From: CAYNRE01 sp964399535
GTDB lineage: Bacteria > Planctomycetota > Planctomycetia > Pirellulales > CAYNRE01
Reading direction: 5' to 3'
Assembly: GCA_964399535.1 (NCBI GenBank)
Contig: CAYNRE010000071.1
Location: 372,001-436,000 of the forward strand
Length of the DNA: 64,000 nt
The notes beneath the pieces were generated by a model. The model had not been told where the DNA came from and did not search any database. It was given only the letters and a program-made list of their open reading frames with translations. Shown in pieces: positions 36,101 to 43,577 of the stretch (positions within the stretch are counted from its first letter, which is position 1; the number at the start of each line of letters is the position of its first letter). The position numbers and the translations under genes are program-made.

Positions 36101-38718
36101 AGCGTAACCGCGGACGTATTGCCAAAGGCGTAGTCTTGGCCTCCCGCGACATTTTCGAAGCTGAACTTCGCAAGCTCAACCTTGAACGACTCTTCGGCCT
36201 CGACCACCGCATCGGGGCGCGCCGTGAAATAGATTCGCCCCTTCGACTCGCCAAAGGGAATGATGATGCCATGCTTTTCGGTCGAGGGATCAAGCGAATT
36301 GCGGCGGAATGACGAGCCCAGGAAATCGACGTCAGGGGTCGCGGTACCGCCGGATACGGTATAGGTGACCCACAGCCCTAGCGGGTTGGTAACCGGGGGC
36401 TCGACGGTCACGTCGACATAGCCAATTTGCGGGGCGGCGTTCTCAATGCGCGCCGCGGTCGGCACGTCCAGCGCGTTGCCCAAGGGCGAACCATCGAGTT
36501 CCGTGTTGCCCGCGGCGCGGCTGAAGTTCCAGTATCCGACCAATCCCGGTTCCGTTCCCGCGAGCGGCGTGAGCATTGCCTCCTGGATCTCGGCCTGGGT
36601 GCGGGCAAGATTCCAAACGCGGACTTCGTCGAGCGCACCGCCGCCCCCCTGAGGATTCGGGACCGGCGCGCTTTGGAATCGTACGAACCCTGGCTCCTGA
36701 AGCTGCAAACCGGCAAAGTCGGGAGCGGTGTCGGGCAGGTCCGCAACGCTGACGCCATTGACGAAGACGCGCAACACGTCGCCATCGAAAGCGACCGCCA
36801 CATGGTTCCAGGCATCCGGCGTGAGCACGTTGTCGAGCACGGTGTCGAACGAGGCCCCCGGCACGTTGCCCGCGCGGTTCAACACCACGCGCAGTCCGGC
36901 GTTGTTCACGCGGTAGAGCAGGTAGTCGTGGTTGTAGTTCCAGATTACGCTGGGGCTGGCGCCGGCCTTGGGGTAGTACCAGGCCTCCATCGTGAACTTG
37001 CCCGAATCGTGAATCCCCAGCGGCGTCGTCAGCGTGCCCTCGATCGTCGACCCTTGGGTGGTATCGACCGCCTGACCCAAACCGGCGATCGTGCTGCCAT
37101 AACCAAACCCTTCGGCGAGATTCATCACGGCGCCAAGGCTGACCGTGGGAATCGGGTGCGCAAGCGTGATCACGTAAGAGCTTGCGATCGCGCCAGCCTT
37201 CTTTTGCAAGTTCAGCGTGAAGTTTCCACCCTCGTAGCCGTTGAGGTCGAATCGCACCGAGTTCGTGGTGGGGACATAAACCGAGGGAATCGTAGCGCCG
37301 CTTGCATTCTTCAGCGTGATATCGATTAGTTGGTTCGTGGCCGTGGTCAGCGGCACGGTCACCAGCACTTCCGAGCCGCTCGCGCCGCGCGTGGGCATGT
37401 TAAACGTGTAGCTGTCGATGTCGTTCGACGAGCCTAGCGTGGTACCCGGCTTGGAATAAGTGCGCAGCAACCCCGCTACGGTGAAGCGCTGCTTGGTAGT
37501 GACGCCCAGAATACCGAGATCTTGAGTCGACGTGTCGGAAACCCACCACTGGTCTTCCAGCACATCGCGCGCGGGGATATCCGGATAGGCCTCGGTAAAC
37601 ACCTGAAAGCTCGTGCCTGGCTTATCAATCAGCCCGGCGAAGCTCACCCGGGCATAATGCCCGATGTGCGCGATCAAGAATTGGTTGCCGGTTACACTGA
37701 CCGGGTACAGTCCGCTGATCGATGCATATTTGAAACGGTCGGCACCCGCGTCGGCAACGACGGTGACGATGTTCACTCCCCAGTCATCGCGCAAGAACGA
37801 GACTTCCTCGTACCACGACGTGAGATACTCGCTGGGCGCCGAGGAACCCAACATGAACCCCGCCGCGTACTTCACGTCGCCAAGTTGGTAGTTCTGAATC
37901 TGCGGGTAGGCAGGGCCGCTGCCATCGAACGGTTGCGCGTAGTCGGGCGTGCCGATATAGGAGGGAAACTGCTGAAATACCGCCTCATAGTCGTAAGAAA
38001 CGCCGTTAAAGCCTCGCCCATTAAGCGGGAGCACGCTGTTGAGGTTGCTGTTCATTGCCAATCGCACGCGATAATTGCCGGCTGGCTGGCCGCTCAAGTC
38101 AAATGCGATTTCGCTGTCCGAAAAAACCTTTGGAAGCACCACACGCTGGAAGTTTCCGGGACTCACCTCTTTCCACACGCCGGAATCGTTTAGCGCGATG
38201 AGCTCCCCGAGGTTCACGTTGTCGACTTGATTGGCGTTCTTAGCGTAGGTGGCAATGCGTGGCTGGCCGTTCACTTCGGTCGGGGTAAAGTTGACGTACA
38301 GGACCGAGGCCTTGTTGCCCGTTTGCGCCAGCGAAAACGAAATGCTATCCGCGTCGAACGTCGGCGAGCCGCTGTAGCGGGCCTGGAGTCCGCCCGTGTA
38401 GGTCACGACCGGCCGCTCGCGGGTGCCAATGGTGCCGATGCTGTCTTTCAGGTCGTTGTTCAGGTCGTATCTTCCAGCCCCCTCGTCGAACCAGGTCACG
38501 CTCGCGTCGGTAATCGCCGCGGTAAGCGGTGCCGGTGCCTGGGGGGCTAACGGTTGCAGAAAGGGCACCTCTTCCGTGTCGAGGCCGGCCGACGCCGTCA
38601 ACAACTCGCGGCGCTCCAGCGCTTCGATGCGAAAGGGCAGGCGGCCAGCGCGCTGAGTGTCCTTCCGGCTCGAACGAGCCCAAGACTTCCAGCGGTGTGA
38701 CGACAATTTGCGTGGCAT
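24178..38718 (-). CDS. Giant secreted LamG / Calx-beta / PKD / dockerin protein (4846 residues)
   Basis: ATG 38718 has AGGAAG about 9 bases upstream. A basic N-terminus leads to 'IEALERRELLTAS' (about 30-42), the same export-type motif as the other giant. A LamG-like (concanavalin-fold) domain lies at about 530-740 ('FTMEAWYYP', 'WNHVAVAFDGD-LRVFVNG'). Several Calx-beta domains follow (about 740-850, 1023-1136, and more between 1700 and 2500), then pre-peptidase C-terminal-like sandwiches (1363-1473, 1490-1600) and many Asp-rich EF-like loops (about 2850-3400). An internal dockerin-like pair lies near 4055-4107, a PKD domain at about 4600-4697, and a type I dockerin at about 4700-4757 with two 'D-NGDG-V-L-DY--W' repeats. 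The dockerin suggests assembly with a cohesin partner or a planctomycete sorting role. Probably a cell-surface polysaccharide-binding scaffold. Confidence 0.87.
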   Translation of the reverse strand: MPRKLSSHRWKSWARSSRKDTQRAGRLPFRIEALERRELLTASAGLDTEEVPFLQPLAPQAPAPLTAAITDASVTWFDEGAGRYDLNNDLKDSIGTIGTRERPVVTYTGGLQARYSGSPTFDADSISFSLAQTGNKASVLYVNFTPTEVNGQPRIATYAKNANQVDNVNLGELIALNDSGVWKEVSPGNFQRVVLPKVFSDSEIAFDLSGQPAGNYRVRLAMNSNLNSVLPLNGRGFNGVSYDYEAVFQQFPSYIGTPDYAQPFDGSGPAYPQIQNYQLGDVKYAAGFMLGSSAPSEYLTSWYEEVSFLRDDWGVNIVTVVADAGADRFKYASISGLYPVSVTGNQFLIAHIGHYARVSFAGLIDKPGTSFQVFTEAYPDIPARDVLEDQWWVSDTSTQDLGILGVTTKQRFTVAGLLRTYSKPGTTLGSSNDIDSYTFNMPTRGASGSEVLVTVPLTTATNQLIDITLKNASGATIPSVYVPTTNSVRFDLNGYEGGNFTLNLQKKAGAIASSYVITLAHPIPTVSLGAVMNLAEGFGYGSTIAGLGQAVDTTQGSTIEGTLTTPLGIHDSGKFTMEAWYYPKAGASPSVIWNYNHDYLLYRVNNAGLRVVLNRAGNVPGASFDTVLDNVLTPDAWNHVAVAFDGDVLRVFVNGVSVADLPDTAPDFAGLQLQEPGFVRFQSAPVPNPQGGGGALDEVRVWNLARTQAEIQEAMLTPLAGTEPGLVGYWNFSRAAGNTELDGSPLGNALDVPTAARIENAAPQIGYVDVTVEPPVTNPLGLWVTYTVSGGTATPDVDFLGSSFRRNSLDPSTEKHGIIIPFGESKGRIYFTARPDAVVEAEESFKVELAKFSFENVAGGQDYAFGNTSAVTLTLADNGAYRQGVTVSDLAGRPITSSSPIYVDPATKTARVLVRLSSEPNFGNTPLSFQVRSGANAQLSVPGPSGTSVIADTQTLTFTAENWDVPQVVALRDVQRDDSLVIAGQSFPATAYLASSVTAGFTLTPPNRADAQEGNPQDVATVVPSVSVTTVRSAREGDDQPGVVRALLNVPAPEGGLNITFYVLKPDTNPALLGVDYRVLSDHFFIPAGALEGEVQIAAIDDKVDEANEFTAVVLQSGPGYTLGTQKEAKLTIEDDDQAAIVVSNPSFLDITLPKDLARPVTRDEGTNRFSLAENIWPSLGDFATFDRPGWTHTGAVVAKYNGSTNIEGIVFSLAATADPTAKIRVRFQPTDANGQVRVPTVASGADRVTRANLGEMLAIGTAQGTRLQGAGLATPLAPVVVSDDTLEWSLAGLTAGEYRLYISPTTNLASVLRDSGNSPGVAYEFEAQMTSAPEAPYTLLSTRTITSFASTYAPLSTNELIPAVPLAAEPNNTLSQAFVLGTVTAQTVVASQRIDSFSDQDHFRFSLDATLGRPDTLALLFKMPVLDVNKLLVLEVLNESGAVVASSTAPAENQFVDLSPLADGTYVARVRGLANTLLPTDYALKFRTLQDPMEPEPGDTVLKAVYVGVATPGTRLNDLTISTASDIDYYRFTLDAASGRPSSVSMIANVEDGNLGLQLSSSNGSSLIGVSQTGNSIETISLAGLLDGDYLLEVSRQSNVAARNKYDLVFGDISPRASQIDANQVALRLDSQPTTNVTLTLANTDPSEGTLSTNTLTFTPENWNTYQLVRVIPLDDATTDGDISYAIEATATSFDANYQGRVLRFNVINVDRGAFVVPDTVDTNNEPTAPLVTIRPLPVSAQGEGQTIDAFTVSLEQPLGYDLVVALDFQRGTAIPNTDFSVATGSANANEIVIPAGQTSAIVRATLIADGVDETADTTNETLRATIIDRPGYRPAPTADPGYTASFEIFDNDHAGISVLAPSGRAQFFVATTFEDQSAGAVQHRVTLSTRPTADVFVYIASSDPTEGLIYTDLSKPGAAQGSLKFTPENWNVTQHFWVKGVDDQFDDGNDTVNSQDTVRYRFTVTAQSDDEAYRTLAPASYSAANRDNDQLGVLVTSPQRTVNGRTNIFGVSLRTQPAGEVRVTMTPNNDQIELNGERAGEATTLVFNTNNWNVQQLVQVVAVDDGIVEYLHDSTVLFSVEVGRQLRGLPVVDTKLRENAYDLGAITGGIHWSDLFLPAIGPNEPASSRAMWFRINLPETGSGVDQIRLLASGVNRTLVPTLRLYKADGTTFVAAATNTPAVDTGGYVTQPAKATLPLLNVSAGDYLLELSSSTIDFRATFDLFVDDLDRGYETFVVDPVPVSIQDNDLPLAELIAGPTASEISSEPSYFAVRLNAPAPAESSDTGIKVNFQVTGGRATRGVATSLEHDYTVVADYFDVASGMGWARVAPGDVQAIIGIVPVDDKLVEDLPLRLRQFQPLPGGEYQIRLSIVAAVADRILPLDPKLALQQGMVIKAEVAPGREVTLTLKNNAELPIVTVTPPGGVARQEYDGLVTVKVSASDADALSKGPADFKGRVESEDVQITLVGGSGYILPLAPDKQSASPDDPANLDPNRVRAKLTIYDDDVPGVQVISRGEKTTVVEGEEATFQVSLTAEPLSDVKLVLSPGANIEFVDPAESGSASRDVASYTLNRASLDDDIDLLLASVNLTDLGWSAVFDVRLASVNLTTARTSKIELNGVAGGTKASGFFEIPGINDVDFAGNPEEGNWNTFQRLVVTGLVPNADGSFSMRVTRDGTATDVSILTSTTSLARTTTTLTFTPANWFQLQTVKIRALENSIAEPGQYWRDSISYAIVTNDGNWDITVPTQEVRIRDVQMEVGDTTAGFDIGMNLLEDSLAGLNVPILGNIGSLLGISGSPSSSSSAVSSSSLDPGASGDVASLAGVPRPASASGPGQGFFEDFRGPLKKALASQTDITVGKFKSLAESALAPLVTAGVFDRVLVRPTANDDEVKVILNFDKVIHILDLDLSGSLGLDALHVNFATTGKAKVDLAFSLDIGFGWHKQFGFYLDTAASGIQMGARLFLAGTGATAENPANLFTGRGSIGPLQLDFIDDPQNRTELGITFDARLNDLDNLNTVRFFDFNGDGILANKEFSMLVNVDANNDGRADKDASGELQKEFKDKVEEAWANISPDGVLAPFPTIDTLPTAQADAANANWNKLGARSNTFDEPEMVRNEGVYRLLKKDSQTLVYLDLNRDGDLDVARRNLDPFATTWTSLSAAEKESSEIWFSPSSVGVVQDLKIVTQGPRNASTFYVDVDQDGAADPLEQISQKLLKKIDKNNSRTLEGDVIQEGEGTFRQGTSLAFIDTNGNRMLDSGEAFTSLGFAPFQLSLAAATRDSMGQRFFDYNNDATLNHRQVTTAPEFKLVTDATRSTVFLDIDGDGMLDPKEPQAGASKDTLFIEQKFVDPSGITITFDGESRPVLTIDGVRFIDLDRNGVLTRDNKGRPVEPYAEQVTKINFDEKARVALAIDDAGSTAFTPVFPELEKLRAGMSLNPLERQRLNARYDELKKAGQLVEQFSDGDRLTLAELKVYADVNKQANGTRGDRIKKTAGELFTYTFKGDANLGLKTKTSIEARAALPSLQFDIAVNMPLFNYSNSKAANDNGMTIDIKNVALDVGTFLGQYVTPILVTANDVIKPIKPIIQALNADTKILDKVGLASQFEADGKPGISLLEIARTLAGRGTPEAAKIDKAIKFADHLTKLVNYIDQFAGNLADEPNVLTFGDFSLNRLFAASDDPANTAGQARNLPRPNGAPGTTATLPATTPANITSQASKLDSFKQRFQALQGLDGFEIKLFDPSTLLSLITGESNVDLVKYDIPDFNFPFMIDRTFPLWGPIKGKLEGGFNVATDLSMGFDTHGIESWAKEGFAASKSYLVFDGFYVDDWNQAGADKDELSVYAYVAAGLGLDVGLANGFVKGGIEGKIGFDLVDTGERAGTSDGKVRGSDIVEKFSNNPLDLFDLHGSVGIFLGAEINVTLGFFEAKVYESRLASFEIARFKLDGSGFSGSALGGKVQTGPVAGATVWFDANNNLQFDEGEPFTLSDFEGNYTLVIPDGFDMSAGEIRVVGGTDVSTGLPSTDEVAIPPGGHGGVTGFTALEEALEKLPVDTRPADITGDGSVDEADRPAFFALLASNPMDPRLDIDGNGAVDGNDWNELDRLLAIAASDGTFAVDDAAEVIKHEFGINAEVDLSSFAHFDEALAGNPLAGPVMLAENNVNTVVIEIEALLSGLSGVPLGDRRFVGHFSESVFQAIAEHIVAHDLDLTSPAQMRSIIERAAELSAPALAALNVYFDFPRLFQVVDDVAVVVADSVIVQRLLAAAATNTIELAHWITEAKLLENGEIAGEIYQVGRGEMDSQALLAKDGRTDEAYLDMIRHLPLPPLLTAIHDQFLFEDESVHDIPFGVRLQAEGLAPPTVTVFSDNVLLLPASGLVVRSGGASGRYLLDIVPTANAFGTAHVTIEVVDERGGVTREIIGVTVAPVNDTPVTRSELELAIVGKTALLHPLSNDRDDDGDFLRLGLLSAPVVGDLRVVEHNFLEFTPSIDDVGPKVLEYEADDANGGMALGQARVIVLPALAAQPSVSVDEGQTATATGTVPHVAEVSVNLSASIGEVVDNLDGTWTWNWTAADGPGQSQTVVIRALYNGFYHDAVSFDVVVSNVAPTASIEGTSTAVRGKLARVTLHASDISPGDQSGEFSYQVDWDGDGSVDEVLSGPNSLPAAHAYSAAGDYLVRVVAVDRDGGVSAEATRAIHVVDSTIVGDANGDGMVRLDDYLEWSATFGQAGPNLPADFNGDGAVGLADYALWAAHQGQTAAASRPAAASPPVPASQPVARSIDRIFAEAALAPRSPANYSANYSANGSAQSGQSDRRAQMVDQALAYEANWSPLSRSVDALLRRGRQGK

Positions 38719-39533
38719 GATGGCACTTCCTGTTGAAAACTCACCGACAGCCGGCGACCTGCGCCGCGCCGACCGAGGTTCCCGCCGGCCGACGAGCGCA
38801 CCTTGCGCGCAGATTTGCCCACTCGCGAGAAATAATGCGATCGGGGTCGAAAAATAACGCCGCGAAGAGAAAAAAATCCTAGGGCGGTTCCAAGCCGGGC
38901 TGGCCGAGATTCCTTAACCCGTCTTGTGAGAACCAGTTACCGCGAGGCGAGCGGCTTTTGGGAATCGGTTCCGAGGCGCGGAATTGGAATCCCGCTCGAC
39001 GGCGGCCGGGCAATTCAACGGTGGCAGAACGCTCCCGCTTCGTCCACAAAGGCCAATTGCTCATACCATTGTGGGGCTGGCGACGCGTCGCATCCAACCA
39101 GGCCGCGTGAACCGGGATTGCTGCGGTAAGAGGTCCCGCATGAGCGCCGCTATCAGGCGGCTCGGTCGATGTGACCGACGCGGGAAACGTGGGCCTTGGG
39201 GCTGCCGTTCTGGGAAGTACGGCCTCCGCGACTAGTTCCTGCAGCGACCGAAGTAGTCCTGTCAAGGCACGCCAGTAAATCGGCAAGCTGGGCTAATTTG
39301 ATTGCCGAGCCTCCGCCAATTTCAGCGACGCCGGTTCCGCCGCCGACAACAAGGAGGTGGGATCTTTCGTCTCCGCCGCGGACCCACGGCCAGGACGCTA
39401 TTCTCTGCCGATTCTGCCTTGGCGGTTCATGCAGTTGTTTGCCGCATGGGCAAGCCACGTGAACCTGCCTCAGTTTCGTCCGGATCGAAGCAACGACAGA
39501 TCGTTCGGGAGTCCGCCGTTTGGGAAGATTTCC
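38719..39533. other. Intergenic stretch between divergent genes
   Basis: About 800 bases between the start of the giant minus-strand gene and the porin. No gene recognised. The 60 bases just upstream of the giant gene are GC-rich. An A-rich run near 38850-38880 could hold its promoter, but no clear hexamers are visible. Confidence 0.35.
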
Positions 39534-40816
39534 ATGTCGCCTGGCGGCTTGTTGGTCCTGGTTACCCTCTGCCTGGCCTGGCCCTGCGCCACCCGCGGTT
39601 GGGCACAGCCGTCGAATCCGCCTTCCCTCGGCGGGCCATGGTATTCCCGTCCGAAGTTGACCGGCGACTGGTGTTGTCTGCGTGAGCGCTGGCGCGACAA
39701 CGGATACACCTTCGACATCAGCTCGACCGAGTACTACCAGGGAACCGCCTCGGGCGGACTGGAGCAAGAATTTCGATTCGGTGGCCGCAATGATTACCTG
39801 GTGAATGTGGACGGGCAGAAGGCCGGCCTGTGGGATGGGTTTTTGTGAACCTGCACGGCGAAACCGTGTACGGCGAGTCGGTAAACTTCTCGACAGGAGC
39901 GGTCGTGCCGGTCAATGTCGGCAGGTCGCTACCGGTGCCGATGGGCACCACATCGGCGCTTACCGCAGTCAAGTTCACGCAAGCTCTCTCGCAAAATGTC
40001 GTGCTGTATGCCGGCAAGATCAACACGATCGACAACTTGCAGCAGCCGTTCATGCGGGGCCGCGGACTCGACGCCGGATTCATGAACGGCGCGTTTCTCT
40101 TCAATCCCGTCTTGGGCAGAACGATTCCTTACTCAGCGTTCGGCACCGGGGCCGCCATCCTCGTCAACGGCGAGCCGGTGGTTACGTTGACTGTCTACGA
40201 TTCGAATGACGCCTCGACCACCAGCGTCTTCAACGATTTCTTCAGCAATGGGGCGATCATCTATCCGACAGTCAGCCTGCCTACCACGTTCTTCGGAATG
40301 CCGGGCCACCAGAGCCTTTGGGGAGCGTACAGTTCCGGGAGCTACGGCATCTTAACCCCCGACTCGTTCACGCTCTTTCCGCCAGGGATTCCGCAACCGA
40401 CAGCGGTCACCCGCGGCTCGTGGTGGATAACTTACCTGTTTGATCAGGCGCTGTGGGTCGACCCCAAAAACCCATCGCGCCGTTGGGGGTTGTTCGGTAA
40501 TGCCGGTATCAGCGACGGCAACCCGAATCCGATCGGCTGGGCAGCCGTTGTTGGCTTGGGCGGGAGCAGTCCGTTCTCCAGACGCCGACTCGACGGCTTC
40601 GGCGTGGCGTATTACTATTTGGGGTTGGATAGCACATTCAAAAACGGAGTCCAACCATTTGTGCCGCTCAGCGACGAGCACGGTTTCGAACTATTCTACA
40701 AAATAGGCCTGACACCTTACTGTTACTTGACGCCAGATTTGCAAGTCGTTACGCCCACCCTACAACAGGCAAACGCGTCGCTCGTCATTGGCCTGCGGGC
40801 GAAGATCGACTTCTAA
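39534..40816 (+). pseudogene. OprB-family carbohydrate-selective porin, broken by one frameshift
   Basis: ATG 39534 (GGGAAG 6 bases upstream) begins a signal peptide ending near 'RGWAQ'. The mature protein opens 'RPKLTGDWCCLRERWRDNG' and 'FDISSTEYYQGTASGG', the OprB beta-barrel entry. The frame ends 'AGLWDGFL' at TGA 39846-39848. The continuation 'VNLHGETVYGESVN' through to the C-terminal 'IGLRAKIDF' (aromatic last residue, as in outer-membrane barrels) is in the next frame and stops at 40816. One missing T in the run at about 39840-39844 would restore 'DGFFVNLHGE'. Either a real disruption or an assembly error in a homopolymer. In function, OprB proteins pass sugars across the outer membrane. 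Confidence 0.85.
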
Positions 40817-41057
40817 CGATTCCTTGCCATTTCGCCGCATCCACTCGTCGGATTGGATCAATCGGAGCCAATTTCTACTGCTGGGTGCGCCATTTGCCGA
40901 GATGCGCCAGCATGTTCCTTTGTCTTATGGTTAGGCTGGCGATGCCGACTGCGAAGACCGGCTCCTTCCAGTCGGCGACCGTTCGCGCGGCCCGTTGCGT
41001 CTCGGCGACACGCTTGCCGACGCACCATTCGGCAGGCAGCTTGGGGTGCTCAACGGC

Positions 41058-41957
41058 TCATCGATTGACCAAGGCAAGCGCCTGCGCGACGCGCTGCACC
41101 GCGAGGCGACCTTCGGCAATCGCTTCCTTGGCCTGGTGAAAGTCGAGCAGGCGCAGCTGAGCCAAGCGAGGCGCCACAATCAGGTCGGGCGGCTCACCCG
41201 CCATGCGACTGCGCCCAATCCGCACCTGCATGATGTTGAGGCTCGAGAAGAGAACGGCGAGAATGGAGGGCATCGACGGCTCATTGGCGGAGCGCGTCGG
41301 ACCCAGTGCACTCAGGTTGGCCCGCAGCCGATGGATCCAATCGCCGACCATGTTGTCCGGCCCCTGGGCGGAAATCTCGTCCCTCAGGTGGCGACCGAGG
41401 ATGTCCGAGCCGAGGTCAACCGCAATCAGAATGTCGGCGCCCATGGCTCGCGCCAGAGACACTGGGACCGGATTTACCAATCCGCCATCGACGAGCACCA
41501 TGCCGTCTTGAAGGACGGGTGCCAGTAAACCGGGGACCGCGATCGAGGCGCGCACGGCTGCGAGCGTCGAACCATGGCGGAGCCAGACTTCTGCGCCAGT
41601 GTGCAGTGCCGTCGCGACGGCGGCAAAGGGAATCGCCAATTGCTCGATCGCGCGGTCGACAAAGTGTTGCCCCAAGAAGCCCATCAAACGCTCACCCCTG
41701 ATCAGTCCGCCGCCTAGGCTCAGATCCAAGAAGGCGACGATGTCCGCCATCTTCAAGTCCAAGGCCCACTGCTCCAGGCGGTCCAACTCCCCCGCCGCGT
41801 AGGCAGCACCCACGAGCGTGCCGATCGATGTGCCGCACACAATGTCCGGGCGAATTCCGGCTTCTTCCAAAGCGCGGATCACCCCAATGTGCGCCCAGCC
41901 ACGCGCAGCGCCGCTGCCCAGCGCCAGTCCAATACACGGCTTGCGGTCGATCGTCAT
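41058..41957 (-). CDS. Patatin-like phospholipase, RssA/NTE type
   Basis: 299 residues. The oxyanion segment 'GSGAARGWAHIG' is at 14-25, the nucleophile elbow G-T-S-I-G at 42-46 (Ser44), and the second catalytic residue in D-G-G at 157-159 ('VDGGLVNPVP'). All catalytic elements of a Ser-Asp dyad lipase are present. No transmembrane segment or cyclic-nucleotide domain. It probably hydrolyses phospholipid or lysophospholipid acyl esters in the cytoplasm or at the inner membrane. ATG 41957 has GGGAAGG upstream. It is the last gene of the minus-strand run starting at 48756; the spacing to the gene upstream is 73 bp, like the other gaps in that run. Confidence 0.92.
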   Translation of the reverse strand: MTIDRKPCIGLALGSGAARGWAHIGVIRALEEAGIRPDIVCGTSIGTLVGAAYAAGELDRLEQWALDLKMADIVAFLDLSLGGGLIRGERLMGFLGQHFVDRAIEQLAIPFAAVATALHTGAEVWLRHGSTLAAVRASIAVPGLLAPVLQDGMVLVDGGLVNPVPVSLARAMGADILIAVDLGSDILGRHLRDEISAQGPDNMVGDWIHRLRANLSALGPTRSANEPSMPSILAVLFSSLNIMQVRIGRSRMAGEPPDLIVAPRLAQLRLLDFHQAKEAIAEGRLAVQRVAQALALVNR

Positions 41958-42030
41958 GTGCCTTCCCGGAGCACGAGCAGCCGCTAGGGACTTCCCAGCG
42001 GCGCTCGCTCCGCGAATGTACTGCCGGTCG

Positions 42031-42468
42031 TTAGTCGTGACAAGAACTCAGGCGGCTCTCCAGTGCTGCGCCGGCTTCCATTCGGGCCAGCGCGGCCTGG
42101 AGCATGGCTTCCTCCGCCTCGTCGATGCAGGCAAGGGCGACGACAGTCGCGGCCTCGGCATAAGCCTCGGCCCGGTCCGCTCGGGAATTCAGTTTTTGGA
42201 TTTCACGCGTCGCCTTCCATTCCTGGATCATCGCCTCCGTTTCGGTCTTCTTCTGTTCGCCCCACGCCTTGAGATCGGCCCGGCTCTTCTCGATAACTTC
42301 CTGCTGGGCCTGGATCTTGGCTCGGGTAGCATGGATCGTGTCCTGCAAGGCTTTCTCCGCCTTGCCTGGCAAAGCTTGGACGTTGTCCTTCAGGAAGTCG
42401 ACCCGCAACTCCAGGGCATCGAGCCGGCTCCGCAGACGATCACAGAGCTTGTCCACACGTGCACTCAT
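42031..42468 (-). CDS. Coiled-coil protein, unknown function
   Basis: 145 residues from ATG 42468 with GAGGAGA about 6 bases upstream. Nearly all helix: a heptad-like stretch (about 5-90) rich in Leu, Lys, Glu and Gln, then 'EAYAEAATVVALACIDEAEEAMLQAALARMEAG' near the end, which may pack as a hairpin. No signal peptide and no known motif. Phasin-like or tropomyosin-like proteins have a similar look. It sits between the SMP-30-like gene (74 bp) and the patatin (73 bp), the same spacing as other gaps in this operon. Confidence 0.75.
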   Translation of the reverse strand: MSARVDKLCDRLRSRLDALELRVDFLKDNVQALPGKAEKALQDTIHATRAKIQAQQEVIEKSRADLKAWGEQKKTETEAMIQEWKATREIQKLNSRADRAEAYAEAATVVALACIDEAEEAMLQAALARMEAGAALESRLSSCHD

Positions 42469-42542
42469 TAGAGTTCTCCTCTTTTTTAAGTCACCAGGGA
42501 TCAGGGAAAATGGCAAACACTTACCGGTAATCGCGGATGTGT

Positions 42543-43577
42543 TCACTTGGAAAACGGGGGGATACGCTTCGCGATTTTCGAAATCGTGTGCAGCGTGACT
42601 TGAGCAGCCCAGGGCCCATCGACCGTTCTCAGAGTCGAACGGAGGGCGCCAATGTCGAACGAGAGATTGGTGACCAACACGGCGCCGCCATGGAACACCA
42701 GGCTGTTGGACCAGAGTAAACCAATGGGGGCACCGTCCTTGTCGATTCCGCCGAAGTCGCCCAGCTTGGCGATGACCCGCCCTTGCTGCGGTTCGAGCAC
42801 CATGATCTCGTTGGACTGATTGCAAGCAATCCACAAGTTGTCCAGCTCGTCGATGATGAGACCGTCCGGTCCGCCACCCGCACGATTGACGAAGACTTCG
42901 GGCGTGCCGGGGCCGAGCGGCGAGCCGCTCACCGGGATCTTCACAATCGTGTCTTGTGCGGTGTTGGCGACAAATAGCGCGGTCTCTCGGTTGTTGAATG
43001 CCAGGCCGTTGGCACCAATGGGCGGTGGAGGTCTCGTCGGTTTGAGAAGCGGACTGGTGACCCAGGCGGTCCCCGCACCGCCCTCCTGGCTCACTTTCCA
43101 GATCATGCCCGCGTGTGCGTCGGTGACGTACACGTTGCCTGCGGCGTCAATCGTCAACCCATCGAGACCAGGGTTCTCGCTTGAGACCGTCATGAATACG
43201 GACGAGGCGCCCGTCATAGGATCGACGGAGAGAACGTTCGCAGCCTTGTAATCGACCACGAGTAATTTGCCCGTCTGCGGATGAAAGCGGAGATCGAGCA
43301 GCCATGGCGTTGAGCCGGCGATTGTGACGGTCCGTAAGTGTTTGCCTTTGGGATCGAACACGATCAGTGTTCCGCCGCTCGTGTCCGGCTTGTTCGCTGC
43401 CACGGTGACCACGTAAACGTTGCCCTCGTGGTCGACGCATATCCCCTCGGGATGTGCCTCGCCGGCCGGCAGCGTGGCGAACCGCTCGACCTTGCCGCGC
43501 TCAAAGGCCTCCGCGGCGAGTGGAATCGACAGCAGCATCAGCAGCGTCAGTACCGTCTTGGTTGTTTTCATACTCAT
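42543..43577 (-). CDS. Secreted SMP-30/gluconolactonase-like beta-propeller
   Basis: 344 residues from ATG 43577, the first of two close ATGs, starting a signal peptide ('TVLTLLMLLSIPLAAEA'). The rest is a six-bladed propeller of the SMP-30/NHL kind, with repeats such as 'EGICVDHEGNVYVV', 'PGLDGLTIDAAGNVYVTD', 'GANGLAFNNRETALFVAN' and 'GPDGLIIDELDNLWIAC'. These proteins bind a divalent metal at the central funnel and hydrolyse lactones or bind small ligands. The upstream nitroreductase frame runs into this gene without a stop, but the internal signal peptide argues for independent translation. Probably periplasmic. Confidence 0.85.
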   Translation of the reverse strand: MSMKTTKTVLTLLMLLSIPLAAEAFERGKVERFATLPAGEAHPEGICVDHEGNVYVVTVAANKPDTSGGTLIVFDPKGKHLRTVTIAGSTPWLLDLRFHPQTGKLLVVDYKAANVLSVDPMTGASSVFMTVSSENPGLDGLTIDAAGNVYVTDAHAGMIWKVSQEGGAGTAWVTSPLLKPTRPPPPIGANGLAFNNRETALFVANTAQDTIVKIPVSGSPLGPGTPEVFVNRAGGGPDGLIIDELDNLWIACNQSNEIMVLEPQQGRVIAKLGDFGGIDKDGAPIGLLWSNSLVFHGGAVLVTNLSFDIGALRSTLRTVDGPWAAQVTLHTISKIAKRIPPFSK

